A stretch of 58,994 nt of DNA from Hyphomicrobiales bacterium (GCA_026400535.1 JAPLOU010000063.1:1-58994); one strand, 5' to 3'; numbered from the stretch's first letter, positions 18,343 to 27,900 are shown. The notes: generated from the sequence alone by a model not told the origin. A program made the numbers and translations.

Positions 18343-19477
18343 ATGAGCACATTTGAGACGCCCAATTCCAGACGACCCATGTCCGAGCCGGCCAGGACCG
18401 CGTTCTGGAATGACCCGGTCAAGCGCGGCGTCATCCTGCAATGTGCCCTGGCGATCTTCGTCGTCTTCGTGATCTGGGCCGCTTACTCGAACATGCTGGC
18501 CAACATGAAGGCCCGCGGGCTTGTCTTCGGCTGGGACTACCTTGCCCGCTCCGCGAACTTTGCCATCGGCGAATCTCTGATCCCATTCAGCGCCCAGGAC
18601 AGCTATGGCCGCGCGCTCATCGTGGGCATTCTCAACACCCTGAAGATCGCGGTTGTCGGCATTGTTCTGACAACCCTCCTGGGCATCTCGCTTGGGGTGA
18701 TGCGGCTTTCCACCAATCCGCTGCTCTCCCGCCTGGTGTCCGGCTACATCGAGATCGTTCGGAACACGCCGCTGCTGCTGCAGCTTTTCCTGTGGTATGC
18801 GATTATCAATTCGCTGCCTGGTCCACGCCAGGCCGTGCTGTTCGGGCCCGGGATGTATCTGTCCAATCGCGGCATGAAAGTGCCATGGGTCGAGTGGTCA
18901 CCGGCTCTCTGGCCCATGATCTGGGCTTTTGTTGCGGGCGTGTTCGGGACCGTGATCTTATCGACTGATCCTTGGTTTGCCGTTTGTCGCGTCCGCCGCA
19001 CAGGGGTTTCCCGCGACGTTCAGCGTGCCCGTACTGCAGGGCTTCAACTTCTCCGGCGGCATCGAGTTGTCACCCGAGTTTGCCGCCCTGCTTGCCGGGC
19101 TTGTGCTCTACACGGCGGCTTTTGTGGCCGAAATCGTGCGCGGCGGAATCCAGTCGGTCTACAAGGGGCAGTGGGAAGCTGCGCGCTCTCTTGGCCTGTC
19201 ATCGGGCATGCTGATGCGCCTCGTAATCCTGCCGCAGGCGCTGCGGGTCATCATCCCGCCGCTGACCAGCCAATATCTTAACCTGACCAAGAACTCGTCG
19301 CTAGCGGTGGCGATCGGCTATCCTGATCTGGTGCACATCTCGAACACGACCATGAACCAGACTGGCAGGGCGGTGGAGGCGATTTTGCTGTTTGCATCGA
19401 TCTACCTCACGATCTCGCTGCTCACGTCTGCCTTCATGAACTGGTACAATGCGCGCGTCGCGATCAGGGAGCGGTGA
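18343..19477 (+). pseudogene. aapQ: aapQ-like amino acid ABC permease, broken by internal deletion and frameshift
   Basis: The first part (18343 to about 18960) gives the N-terminus of an AapQ-type HisM-family permease, including LIVGILNTLKIAVVG and EIVRNTPLLLQLFLWY, up to AFVAGVFGTVIL. The matching C-terminal part (LILGLPF, then FNFSGG and AAFVAEIVRGGI up to the stop at 19475-19477) is in another frame. The usual linker of about 20 residues rich in Arg/Trp between the two is missing, so this looks like a loss of roughly 65-68 bases rather than a one-base slip. The second frame has no proper start codon with a ribosome site. Unless this is an assembly error, the permease is not functional. 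Confidence 0.8.
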
Positions 19478-19478
19478 G

Positions 19479-20633
19479 ATGAACGCGCCAATGACCGCGC
19501 CCCCCAAGTCCGGCCAGATCGCGTTTGTTCGCGGTGAAACCCTGCCGGGGAGGCCGCCGCCGGATGATGTTCGCCTGAGCATGGCCAAACGCATCGCGCT
19601 GACCTACTTCGGCTCGCCCGGAAATGCCGTGATTACCATCGCCTGCATTCTTGTGCTGGCCTGGCTCCTGCCGCCCTTGCTCAACTGGGCGCTGCTCAAG
19701 GCCACATGGACCGGTAACGCCGCAGCCTGCCGGGAGGCGGGCGGCGCATGCTGGTCCTTCATCCGTGAAAAGTTCTGGTTCTCGGTCTTCGGGCTTTATC
19801 CGTTCGAATTGCGGTGGCGTCCCGGAACCGTGCTGGTGATTTTCGCGGCGATGGTAACTGTATCCGTGCAGCAGCGCTTCTGGAGCGGCAAGCTGATCTA
19901 TGGCTGGATCGCTGCGCTCGCCGTGATGTGGGGCCTGATGGGCGGCAGCGTGCTCGGTGTTGCCGTGCCGGGCCTGACCCCGGTGCCAACCCGGCTGTGG
20001 GGCGGCTGGCTGGTCACGGTCTTCCTCGCCGTGTTCGGAGCAGCGCTGGCCTATCCGATCGGCATCATTCTGGCGCTTGGCCGCCGTTCGCATAGGCCCT
20101 TTGTCCGCTTTGTCTGCGTCTGCTGGATTGAGTTCATCCGGGGCGTCCCGTTGATCTCGATCCTGTTCATCGCCACCTTCATCGTGCCGTTGTTCATGCC
20201 GACTGGCGTTGAGCTTGACCGGCTGATCCGCGCGCAGATCGCGTTCATCGTCTTTGCCGCAGCCTACATGGCGGAGGTCTTCCGCGGCGGCTTGCAGGCC
20301 ATTCCGAAGGGACAGTATGAAGGCGCAGATTCCATTGGTCTCAACTACGCCCAGAAGATGCGCCTGATCGTGCTGCCGCAGGCGCTGAAGATCACGATCC
20401 CCGCGCAGGTCAACACCTTCATCGGCATGTTCAAGGACACGACCCTGGTGCTGATCATTGGCATCTTCGACTTTTTCACCACGCTACGCTCGTCGCTGGG
20501 CGATTCGAACTGGCTCGGCTTCGCCAGCGAGGCCTATCTCTATGCCGCGACGGTTTACTTCATCTGCTGCTACGCCATGTCGAAATACAGCCAGCGGCTG
20601 GAGGTGGTGCTGAATGAGGGGCAGCGGCGGTGA
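19479..20633 (+). CDS. aapM: General L-amino acid ABC transporter permease AapM-like
   Basis: An intact 384-residue inner membrane permease of the HisM family. It starts one base after the aapQ stop, with AGGGAG upstream. Visible features are several hydrophobic helices, the extra N-terminal loop with a Cys pair (AAACREAGGACWSF) typical of AapM/BztC, and the EAA loop GGLQAIPKGQYEGADSIGLNYAQKM-type segment that contacts the ATPase. It would pair with AapQ in the membrane. The usual fourth gene, the ATPase aapP, does not follow: mgtE begins three bases later on the other strand. Confidence 0.93.
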   Translation: MNAPMTAPPKSGQIAFVRGETLPGRPPPDDVRLSMAKRIALTYFGSPGNAVITIACILVLAWLLPPLLNWALLKATWTGNAAACREAGGACWSFIREKFWFSVFGLYPFELRWRPGTVLVIFAAMVTVSVQQRFWSGKLIYGWIAALAVMWGLMGGSVLGVAVPGLTPVPTRLWGGWLVTVFLAVFGAALAYPIGIILALGRRSHRPFVRFVCVCWIEFIRGVPLISILFIATFIVPLFMPTGVELDRLIRAQIAFIVFAAAYMAEVFRGGLQAIPKGQYEGADSIGLNYAQKMRLIVLPQALKITIPAQVNTFIGMFKDTTLVLIIGIFDFFTTLRSSLGDSNWLGFASEAYLYAATVYFICCYAMSKYSQRLEVVLNEGQRR

Positions 20634-20636
20634 GGA

Positions 20637-22043
20637 TCACAGCCCGAACCACAGTGTGGCGATCCCGAGAAAGGCAAAGAAACCGACCACATCCGTCACG
20701 GTTGTCACGAATGTTCCCGACGAGACGGCAGGGTCGACCCGCAACTTGTCAAGAATGATCGGCACCGCCGCGCCGGCAAGGGCAGCTGCAAACAGGTTGG
20801 TCATCATCGCCAGCCCAATGACCACGCCGAGCGCTTGATTGCCAAACCATAACGCCGCAATTGTCCCGGTGATCAACGCAAAAGCCGCTCCGTTGATGAA
20901 GGACACCAGCAACTCGCGCGTCATGAATCGACTGATGTTCCGGTTGCCCAATTCGCCGGTCGCCAGCGCACGTACCGCGACCGTCATCGTCTGCGTGGCC
21001 GCATTGCCGCCTTGGCTGGCCACGACGGGGGCAAGCACGGCGAGCGCCACCATCTTCTCGAGACTGCCCTCGAACAGCTTCATCACGCTGGCGGCGAAGA
21101 AGGCCGTCAGGAGATTGATGAACAGCCACTGGAAACGGCTCCGGGCGATGGCAGGCACCGGGTCGGAGAGCTCTTCGTCGCCCTTGACGCCACCGAGCGC
21201 CTTGATCTCCTCGTCCGCTTCCTCATCGAGGATGTCGACAATGTCGTCGATGGTCATCACACCGACGAGCCGCCTGGCGTCGTCGAGAACCGGCGCAGAG
21301 ACGAAGTTGTAGCGCTTGAACATCTGCGCCACATCGGCGAGTTCATCCGATGCGTCGACAGTCTTGCGTTCCGGGTCAGCCAGAACGGACATTTTGGCCG
21401 GCCGTTTGGTCCGGAGCAGCTTGTCCAGCGCCACCGCCCCGACAAACCGATGGGCGGGATCCACCACGTAGATTTCGTAGAACGTCTCCGGCAGATCCTG
21501 CGTGTCGCGCATGAAATCAATCGTCTGGCCGACGGTCCAGAACAGGGGCACCGCGATGACCTCCGTCTGCATGCGGCGGCCGGCGGTTTGCTCCGGGTAG
21601 TCGAGGCTTTTCTGCAGCGCGATCCGCTCGGTGGCGGGCAGCTTGTCGAGAATCTCGGCCTTGTCGGCCTCATCCATGTCCTCGAGGATGTAGACGGCAT
21701 CATCGGAATCGAGATCACGGACGCCCTCGGCCACGGTTTCGGGCTCGAGTTCGTCGAGAATCTCCTCACGCACCGCGTCATCGACCTCCGTCAGCGCGGT
21801 GAAGTCGAAATCCTTGCCGAGGATCTCGATGAACAGCGGGCGATCCTCTGTGTCCAGGGCCTCAAGCAGGCCGCCGAGGTCAGCTTCGTGCAGATCCTCT
21901 ACGACGGCCGCCAGCGCGTCATGGTCCTTGCGCGCGATCAGCGCCGCAATATTGGCCACAAAAACGGCGTTGACGTCGCCCTCCTCGTTGCGGAAGGAAA
22001 GTGCCGTCTCCATCAGCTCCGGTTCAGCTCGCTCGTTCACCAT
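20637..22043 (-). CDS. mgtE: Magnesium transporter MgtE
   Basis: A cytoplasmic-regulated Mg2+ channel/transporter of the inner membrane. It begins with an N-terminal domain of helical repeats (residues 20-140), continues with two CBS domains (IYVVDPAHRFVGAVAL; VSAPVLDDARRLVGVMTIDDI, then DIVDILDEEADEE), and ends in five membrane helices from about residue 310. PVVASQGGNAATQTMTVAVR is the pore signature. I chose the ATG at 22043; a TTG at 22073 would add ten residues. Mg2+ binding between the acidic N-domain and the CBS domains closes the pore in known members. The gene converges with aapM, three bases away. Confidence 0.95.
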   Translation of the reverse strand: MVNERAEPELMETALSFRNEEGDVNAVFVANIAALIARKDHDALAAVVEDLHEADLGGLLEALDTEDRPLFIEILGKDFDFTALTEVDDAVREEILDELEPETVAEGVRDLDSDDAVYILEDMDEADKAEILDKLPATERIALQKSLDYPEQTAGRRMQTEVIAVPLFWTVGQTIDFMRDTQDLPETFYEIYVVDPAHRFVGAVALDKLLRTKRPAKMSVLADPERKTVDASDELADVAQMFKRYNFVSAPVLDDARRLVGVMTIDDIVDILDEEADEEIKALGGVKGDEELSDPVPAIARSRFQWLFINLLTAFFAASVMKLFEGSLEKMVALAVLAPVVASQGGNAATQTMTVAVRALATGELGNRNISRFMTRELLVSFINGAAFALITGTIAALWFGNQALGVVIGLAMMTNLFAAALAGAAVPIILDKLRVDPAVSSGTFVTTVTDVVGFFAFLGIATLWFGL

Positions 22044-22144
22044 CGCCTCACGGTTGGCTCGCTTCGGGAACAATTCTGCGACCGCCCTGTCGCGATTTCC
22101 GTGTTATGCTCGAACAAGCGAGATTCTGATCACTTAAGCAAGCA

Positions 22145-22996
22145 ATGCGGTCAACATTGTCCTTCACGTCTGCGGTGACGCGTCGCGGTCTGATTGTCGC
22201 AGGTGCGACCGCTGCGGTTGCAGCGCCTTGGCGCGTGTGGGCAGAGCCGCGCTGTCAGCTTGGTGGGCGCACCCTTGCGGTCAGCGCGCCGAACGGCCTG
22301 GCCATCGGCTTGCAGAGCTACCCAAGGACGCTGGCGCTCGCGCCCGGCGAGGTGGTGCTGACCCTCGATGATGGTCCAATGCCGGGGCAGACCGATCGCG
22401 TCCTCGACGCGCTCAGGCTCTATGGTGCGCCTGCAACCTTCTTCCTCATCGGCCGCAATGCTGCCGCCAATCCCTATCTCGTCAGGCGTATGGCAGCCGA
22501 AGGACACACGGTTGCCCACCACACCATGACCCATCCATGGACTTTGCGGCAGCGGAGCTTCGACGCCGGCGTCCGTGACATCGAGGACGGAATGCGCGCG
22601 GTGCAGGCGGCGCAGGGCATCACCGGAAGTGTGGTGGCCACGCCCTTCTTCCGCTACCCCGGCTTTGCCGACACCGAACGGCTGAACGAATGGTTGGCAA
22701 CGAAGGGCATGGTCACCTTCGGATCGGATCTGTGGGGCAGCGACTGGACGCCGATGGCGCCCGAGCGCCAGCTCTCCCTCCTGATGGGCCGGCTCAAACG
22801 AGCCGGGCGCGGAATCATCCTCCTGCACGACGTCGTCGGCCAGACAGCCTCGATGTTCCCGGCATTCCTTCAGGCCCTGTGCGCCGGTGGCTACAGGGTC
22901 GTCGGGCTGACGCCTGGCCCGTTTGCGCCACAGATTGTTGAAGCAGGCGCGGGCTGGCGTTCATACACGGACCGCATGATTGCGGGCCGGCGCTAA
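22145..22996 (+). CDS. Polysaccharide deacetylase (NodB-homology) with Tat signal
   Basis: A 283-residue carbohydrate esterase family 4 protein. The N-terminus VTRRGLIVAGATAAVAAPW is a twin-arginine export signal. Motif 1 is VVLTLDDGPMPGQTD with the catalytic base and metal Asp, motif 2 is HTVAHHTMTHPW (H-x3-H type), and motif 3 contains FFRYPGFAD. Later segments include LWGSDWTPM and IILLHDV. It would remove acetyl groups from a cell-wall or exopolysaccharide GlcNAc. It is transcribed away from mgtE and ends just before a hairpin and tRNA-Leu. Confidence 0.92.
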   Translation: MRSTLSFTSAVTRRGLIVAGATAAVAAPWRVWAEPRCQLGGRTLAVSAPNGLAIGLQSYPRTLALAPGEVVLTLDDGPMPGQTDRVLDALRLYGAPATFFLIGRNAAANPYLVRRMAAEGHTVAHHTMTHPWTLRQRSFDAGVRDIEDGMRAVQAAQGITGSVVATPFFRYPGFADTERLNEWLATKGMVTFGSDLWGSDWTPMAPERQLSLLMGRLKRAGRGIILLHDVVGQTASMFPAFLQALCAGGYRVVGLTPGPFAPQIVEAGAGWRSYTDRMIAGRR

Positions 22997-23011
22997 GCCC
23001 AACAACACGAA

Positions 23012-23031
23012 CGGCGACCTTTCGGTCGCCG
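23012..23031. terminator. Bidirectional hairpin between deacetylase and tRNA-Leu
   Basis: CGGCGACC at 23012-23019 pairs perfectly with GGTCGCCG at 23024-23031 around a TTTC loop. On the minus strand it is followed by T-rich sequence (TTCGTGTTGTT), so it fits best as terminator of the tRNA-Leu transcript. It also sits 16 bases after the stop of the plus-strand gene. Confidence 0.7.
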
Positions 23032-23054
23032 CGCGCGGAGTGATCACTCTGAGG

Positions 23055-23139
23055 TGGTGCGGCCAAGAGGACTCGAACCTCCACTAGTTTCCCAACTAGC
23101 ACCTCAAGCTAGCGCGTCTACCAATTCCGCCATGGCCGC
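23055..23139 (-). tRNA. tRNA-Leu (anticodon GAG)
   Basis: An 85-base class II tRNA on the minus strand with CCA encoded. The acceptor stem GCGGCC pairs with GGCCGC, followed by discriminator A and CCA at 23057-23055. The anticodon arm is CTAGC, loop TTGAGGT, GCTAG, giving anticodon GAG (reads CUC). A long variable arm (TTGGGAAACTAG region) and T-arm GGTTCGAGTCC are present. All parts expected of tRNA-Leu are visible. Confidence 0.95.
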
Positions 23140-23226
23140 GGGTGCTGTCGACGCATGGGCGTCAAGGCAGCGACGCGGGGTCTAGCAAATCATGTCCGCG
23201 CTAACAAGCCTTGATCGGCGCTAATC

Positions 23227-23526
23227 TCATGCGGCGATCTCTTCGGCCTGCGGCTCGGGCTCCTGTCCCGGTGGCTGGGCCTCGCGGATGATTCGCGGCC
23301 GCTTCAGCAATTCGGTGATCTCGACCTGGATGCGCGTGCCAGAGACGATCACCTGGCCGATGGCGAAGACCTTGCCATTGGCGACCACCTCGACAAGCTC
23401 CGCTTCGCCAGAGGTCAATTCGATCACGGCACCGCGCCCCATGCGCAGAAGCTTGTGGACCGGCATCGTTGTCTGGCCAAGAATGACGCTAACCGTGATC
23501 AGCGCCTTGTCGAGATCTGTATGCAA
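23227..23526 (-). CDS. FliN/SpoA-domain protein (flagellar motor switch type)
   Basis: A small protein of about 99 residues with a single SpoA (surface presentation) domain as in FliN: KALITVSVILGQTTMPVHKLLRMGRGAVIEL, then VEVVANGKVFAIGQVIVSG and QVEITELL. I chose the TTG start at 23526 because GGAGA lies at the right distance; the ATG at 23565 would add a 13-residue Cys-rich leader with no ribosome site. Flagellar FliN forms the C-ring with FliM and FliG, but no other flagellar gene is in the window, so it may be a stray motor gene or a SpoA protein with another partner. It is divergent from lipB. Confidence 0.85.
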   Translation of the reverse strand: MHTDLDKALITVSVILGQTTMPVHKLLRMGRGAVIELTSGEAELVEVVANGKVFAIGQVIVSGTRIQVEITELLKRPRIIREAQPPGQEPEPQAEEIAA

Positions 23527-23596
23527 GGCTTGTCTCCTGCATGCGGAAAGACCACATGTCTGCAATGGACATTGCGGCGAACATGGTTAACTGCGC

Positions 23597-24316
23597 GTGA
23601 ATCTGCGAGGCGACATCGGGGCGATTTTGCCAAGGCGACGCGAATCCGCAGCGGTCGAATGGCGCATCACCGAAGGGTTGACGCCATATCCCGATGCAGT
23701 CGCAGCCATGGAAGCGCGCGTGGCGGCCATTGCCGATGGCCTCGCTGCAGAGCAGGTCTGGCTGGTCGAGCACCCGCCACTTTACACCGCCGGCACCTCA
23801 GCGGATGCGTCGGATCTGGTCCAGCCGGATCGCTTTCCGGTGTTCGTCACCGGGCGAGGTGGGCAATATACCTATCACGGCCCCGGCCAGCGCGTGGCCT
23901 ATGTCATGCTTGACCTGCGCAAGCGCGGCCCGGATGTGCGCCAGTTTGTGACTGCGCTGGAAACTTGGCTGATCACCACGCTGTCCCAGATGAATGTAAC
24001 GGGCGAACGCCGCGATGACCGCGTCGGCGTCTGGGTGCAGCGGCCCGACAAGCTCCCGGCGGCGGGCGCGGGCACCATCGCCGAAGACAAGATCGCAGCA
24101 ATCGGCGTTCGCATCCGGCGCTGGGTGACATTCCACGGCATATCGCTGAACGTCGATCCCGATCTTGGCCATTTCGATGGCATCGTGCCGTGCGGTGTGA
24201 AGCTGCATGGCGTCACCAGCCTTCACGATCTTGGCGTCCCGGTCACGATGCCGGAAGTCGACAGCCTGCTGCGCACGGGTTTCGAGGATGTCTTTGGCGG
24301 AACGGTGCGCCCCTGA
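23597..24316 (+). CDS. lipB: Octanoyltransferase LipB
   Basis: Transfers octanoyl from acyl carrier protein to lipoyl domains, the first step of lipoate assembly. The 239 residues contain [34 protein letters not shown] (substrate tunnel), the catalytic Lys in [17 protein letters not shown] and the catalytic Cys in [13 protein letters not shown] start at 23597 is used. A Pro/Arg-rich N-terminal extension (about 20 residues) precedes [12 protein letters not shown], where most homologues start. Confidence 0.96.
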   Translation: MNLRGDIGAILPRRRESAAVEWRITEGLTPYPDAVAAMEARVAAIADGLAAEQVWLVEHPPLYTAGTSADASDLVQPDRFPVFVTGRGGQYTYHGPGQRVAYVMLDLRKRGPDVRQFVTALETWLITTLSQMNVTGERRDDRVGVWVQRPDKLPAAGAGTIAEDKIAAIGVRIRRWVTFHGISLNVDPDLGHFDGIVPCGVKLHGVTSLHDLGVPVTMPEVDSLLRTGFEDVFGGTVRP

Positions 24317-24362
24317 CTGCGGTGAATCGCAAAGGCAAGGTCATGGACAGGGCCAGTGGCGG

Positions 24363-24750
24363 ACCTGGACCTTGGAGAACAACCACCTTCAAGAGAGCAT
24401 CTGGGTGATCGTTCCACACAAGGGGACAGGACGCACCTGGCTCAGCAAGGATGACATCATCGAGGAAGCACTGTGTTTCGGCTGGAGCGATTCGCGGCCG
24501 CGCAGTCTCGATGACCGCTGCTCCATGTTGCGGATCAGCCCGCAAAACCCCGGCAGCGCCTGGTCGGCCGTCATCAAACGCCGAGACGAGCAGATGATCG
24601 AGGCCAGTCTGATGATGCCGCTGGGCCTCGCCGTGACGCACGCCATCAAACGAAAGGGCCGACGGGATAAGCTCAACGCGGTGGAAGCGCTGCATCTGCC
24701 ACCCGATCTGGTCGCGACCCCGCGGCAGTACGGCGGGGCGATGGTGCTGC
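24363..24750 (+). pseudogene. YdeI/OmpD-associated-like protein, truncated remnant
   Basis: The translation in this frame reads SIWVIVPHKGTGRTWLSKDD, EEALCFGWSDSRPRSLDDR and ISPQNPGSAWSAVIKRR, clearly the N-terminal domain of the YdeI family (COG4430-like). The start is unclear: the homologous part begins abruptly near TWTLENNHLQE with no good start codon in frame. The C-terminal domain is missing after LHLPPDLVATPRQYG. The frame then runs on into unrelated low-complexity sequence up to 24935. In the next frame over, 24760-24867 reads like the Gly-rich end of another small protein (GELIGWPIGAIASGAVG, stop at 24865-24867). I read this as debris of two genes. Confidence 0.55.
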
Positions 24751-24970
24751 GGCCGACGCCGGTACGGGCGAACTCATCGGTTGGCCGATCGGCGCGATTG
24801 CCAGCGGAGCCGTTGGCACCGTCGCTTCACCGACGGTTACGGGTGTCATCAACCGCAACCGTTGAGGCGGCGCCCCGGCCACCCGAAAGGCCGCCGGATC
24901 AGAATCGTTGCGCCGAGCCGGATGCCACGCCATAACGCCCCTCGATGATAAGAGCGGGGGGCGCAGACAA

Positions 24971-26578
24971 ATGGCGGTCTTGACCAGCAGTGCGGACGTC
25001 GATTCCGTCCAGAACCAGAGCTTTGCGGCTGATTGGGCCGTCTTGCGTACGGAACTGGCGGAGCGCCGCGCGGCGGCAGCCCAAGGCGGCAACGCCAAGG
25101 CCCGGGAGCGACATTCGTCGCGCGGCAAGCTTCTGCCGCGCGAACGCGTGTCGGGCCTGCTCGATATGGGCTCGCCCTTCCTCGAGATCGGCGCGCTTGC
25201 CGCCTTTGGCATGTACGACGATGACATCCACGGCGCGGGTATGATCGCCGGAATCGGCAGGGTTGCGGGCCGCGAGGTGATGATCGTGTGCAACGACGCC
25301 ACCATAAAGGGCGGAACCTATTATCCGATGACGGTCAAGAAGCATCTCCGCGCGCAGGAGATCGCTCGCGAGAACCGCCTGCCGTGCGTCTATCTGGTCG
25401 ATTCGGGAGGGGCAAACCTGCCGCATCAGACGGACGTGTTTCCGGACCGGGAGCATTTCGGGCGCATCTTCTACAATCAGGCGACCTTGTCCTCGCTCGG
25501 CATTCCGCAGATCGCGGTCGTCATGGGCTCGTGCACTGCGGGGGGTGCCTATGTCCCGGCCATGTCGGACGAAACCATCATCGTCCGTCGTCAGGGGACA
25601 ATCTTTCTTGGTGGACCGCCGCTGGTGAAGGCGGCAACAGGCGAGGTCGTCTCGGCCGAGGATCTCGGCGGCGGGGATGTCCATACGCGGCTTTCAGGCG
25701 TTGCCGATCATCTGGCCGCCGATGACCGCCATGCCCTGGCGCTGGCGCGGCAGATCGTGGGGACGCTCAATACCTCCAAGCAGGCAGCGCTGACCTTGCG
25801 CGATCCGGCGCCCCCGGCCTGCGATCCGGAGGACCTCGAGGCCATCGTCCCGACCGACTTGCGGAAGCAGTACGACATCCGCGAGGTCATCGCGCGGCTG
25901 GTCGACCGCTCCGAGTTCGATGAGTTCAAGACGCTCTATGGTACGACGCTGGTAACGGGATTTGCGTGGATTCACGGCATTCCCGTCGGCATCATCGCCA
26001 ACAACGGCATCCTGTTTTCCGAAAGCGCCCAGAAGGGCGCCCACTTCATCGAACTGTGTTGCCAGCGCCGCATTCCGCTGCTGTTCCTGCAGAACATTTC
26101 GGGCTTCATGGTCGGCCGCGACTTTGAGGCGCGCGGCATCGCCAAGGATGGCGCAAAGCTCGTGACGGCCGTGGCCTGCGCACAGGTCCCTAAAATCACG
26201 GTCCTGGTCGGCGGCTCGTTCGGCGCCGGCAACTACGGGATGTGCGGGCGCGCCTATTCACCACGTTTCCTGTTCGCCTGGCCAAGCAGCCGGATCTCGG
26301 TGATGGGCGGCGAACAGGCCGCGAGCGTTCTGGCCACCGTGCGCCGCGACAACAACGAGGCCGCCGGCAAGACCTGGAGCAAAGAGGACGAGGAGGCGTT
26401 CAAAGCGCCCGTCCGGAAACAGTACGAGACGGAGGGCAACCCCTATTTCGCCACCGCACGCCTCTGGGATGACGGCATCATCCTGCCGGGCGAAACGCGC
26501 CGCGTTCTGGGTCTGGCCTTCTCGGCATGTCTGAACGCGCCGATCCCGGAGGCGCGTTTCGGCGTGTTCCGGATGTGA
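24971..26578 (+). CDS. Acyl-CoA carboxylase beta subunit, methylcrotonyl-CoA carboxylase type
   Basis: A 535-residue carboxyltransferase subunit, the usual length for the beta chain of 3-methylcrotonyl-CoA carboxylase in leucine breakdown. The first ATG with reasonable spacing is 24971. Family marks are [61 protein letters not shown], the oxyanion segments [15 protein letters not shown] and [17 protein letters not shown], and a C-terminal [19 protein letters not shown]. No biotin-carrying alpha subunit gene lies beside it, which is unusual. It could accept other branched acyl-CoA substrates. Its end overlaps the longest possible aat reading frame. Confidence 0.9.
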   Translation: MAVLTSSADVDSVQNQSFAADWAVLRTELAERRAAAAQGGNAKARERHSSRGKLLPRERVSGLLDMGSPFLEIGALAAFGMYDDDIHGAGMIAGIGRVAGREVMIVCNDATIKGGTYYPMTVKKHLRAQEIARENRLPCVYLVDSGGANLPHQTDVFPDREHFGRIFYNQATLSSLGIPQIAVVMGSCTAGGAYVPAMSDETIIVRRQGTIFLGGPPLVKAATGEVVSAEDLGGGDVHTRLSGVADHLAADDRHALALARQIVGTLNTSKQAALTLRDPAPPACDPEDLEAIVPTDLRKQYDIREVIARLVDRSEFDEFKTLYGTTLVTGFAWIHGIPVGIIANNGILFSESAQKGAHFIELCCQRRIPLLFLQNISGFMVGRDFEARGIAKDGAKLVTAVACAQVPKITVLVGGSFGAGNYGMCGRAYSPRFLFAWPSSRISVMGGEQAASVLATVRRDNNEAAGKTWSKEDEEAFKAPVRKQYETEGNPYFATARLWDDGIILPGETRRVLGLAFSACLNAPIPEARFGVFRM

Positions 26579-26586
26579 CGCGCCGG

Positions 26587-27249
26587 ATGCGCGTGACGAT
26601 CACGCCGGAACTCCTGCTGCGCGCCTATGCCGTCGGTGTCTTCCCAATGTCGGAAGGGGCCGATGATCCGGGCCTGTTCTGGGTGGACCCAGAACTGCGC
26701 GGGATCATTCCGCTGGATGATTTTCACATTCCAAGGCGGCTCGCCCGAACTGTCCGGCGCGATATCTTCGGTATCAGGATCGACACGGACTTCGATCGGG
26801 TGATCGCCCATTGCGCCGCCGCGCGGGCTGGACGCGGCGAGACCTGGATCAACCGGCGCATCCGCACGCTGTATGGCGATCTTTTCCGCCTTGGCCATGT
26901 CCATACCGTAGAGGCATGGCGCGGATGCGAACTTGTGGGCGGGCTCTATGGCGTCTCGCTCGGCCAGTGCTTCTTTGGCGAGAGTATGTTCCACCTCGAA
27001 ACCGATGCCTCGAAAGTCGCCCTCGTGCATCTGGTCGCCCGGCTGACCGTCGGCGGCTATCAACTGCTCGACACACAATTCCAGACCGATCACCTGGCGC
27101 AGTTCGGTACGCGTGAGATCGAACGCGACACCTACAAGGCCATGCTGGCGACGGCCGTTGGTGCCGATCCGGTCCGCGATGTATGGGGTGGCCTCATTAT
27201 GAACGGCCAGCAGGCGCTCGATCTCATCGCCGGCGCTGCGAGCGGCTGA
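26587..27249 (+). CDS. aat: Leucyl/phenylalanyl-tRNA--protein transferase Aat
   Basis: Adds Leu or Phe from tRNA to proteins with N-terminal Arg or Lys, marking them for ClpS/ClpAP. The family core is [59 protein letters not shown] and CFFGESMFH, with [15 protein letters not shown] near the end. The start is uncertain: ATG at 26587 (used, 220 residues), GTG at 26575, or ATG at 26527 inside the previous gene. None has a clear ribosome site, and the position suggests coupling to the carboxylase gene. Confidence 0.95.
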   Translation: MRVTITPELLLRAYAVGVFPMSEGADDPGLFWVDPELRGIIPLDDFHIPRRLARTVRRDIFGIRIDTDFDRVIAHCAAARAGRGETWINRRIRTLYGDLFRLGHVHTVEAWRGCELVGGLYGVSLGQCFFGESMFHLETDASKVALVHLVARLTVGGYQLLDTQFQTDHLAQFGTREIERDTYKAMLATAVGADPVRDVWGGLIMNGQQALDLIAGAASG

Positions 27250-27267
27250 AGGCTGGAACGACGCGCG

Positions 27268-27900
27268 TCAGTTGTTGTTGCGCTCGTTGACGCGTGGCAG
27301 ACTGTTCTGCTGCCCGGGATTGGTCGGGAAGAAGCGCTGTGTCGGCTGCTGCGGCGGCACTGGCAGGCCCTGCGGCGGCCTCACATCGATCCGTCCGTCC
27401 AATGGCGGCTGCGCGGCGGGACGCGGTTGCTGGCGCTGGCCGGGTTGCGCCCGCTCCCGACGCAGATCGGCGGCCGGCGCATCGGCCGGCGCCGGTTCGC
27501 GCGGCTCGACGATAAGCTCAGTTCCGCCTTTGCAGTCGGTCATCCAGACATCGTAGATGGCATGCTCGACACCGTGCAGGCCCGGGCTCGCCGCAAACAT
27601 CCAGCCAGAGAAAATACGGCGATAGTCGTTGTTAAGGCCAACCTCGTCGACTTCGATGAAGGAGGTTGTCTGCGGCTGTTCTGTCGCTGGACGGGTCCAG
27701 CATACCTTCGGCGTGATCTGGAGCGAACCGAACTGCACAGTCTCGTCGATGTTCACTTCAAAGGCGATGATCCGGCCCGTAATCTTGTCAAGACCGGCGA
27801 AGACTGCAACCGGATTGCGGATCCGGTCCGCCATTGCAGGCATGGAAGCAGCCGTCACCACGCCGAGAGCCAAGGCAGACATCGAAAGGCAGCGCATCAT
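27268..27900 (-). CDS. DUF2155 domain-containing exported protein
   Basis: A 210-residue protein with a Sec signal (ALALGVVTAASMPAMA) and a DUF2155 domain: VAVFAGLDKITGRIIAFEV, VQFGSLQITPKVCW, FIEVDEVG, RIFSGWMFAASPGLHGVEHAIYDVWM and CKG. The last 60 residues are Pro/Arg/Gln-rich and probably disordered. The function is unknown. The gene is commonly found beside aat in Hyphomicrobiales, as here, where it converges with aat 18 bases away. Confidence 0.92.
   Translation of the reverse strand: MMRCLSMSALALGVVTAASMPAMADRIRNPVAVFAGLDKITGRIIAFEVNIDETVQFGSLQITPKVCWTRPATEQPQTTSFIEVDEVGLNNDYRRIFSGWMFAASPGLHGVEHAIYDVWMTDCKGGTELIVEPREPAPADAPAADLRRERAQPGQRQQPRPAAQPPLDGRIDVRPPQGLPVPPQQPTQRFFPTNPGQQNSLPRVNERNNN

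Noticed and set aside
21012..22178. Plus-strand open frame of 388 codons
   Set aside because: Antisense to mgtE, whose CBS domains and pore motif are clear.
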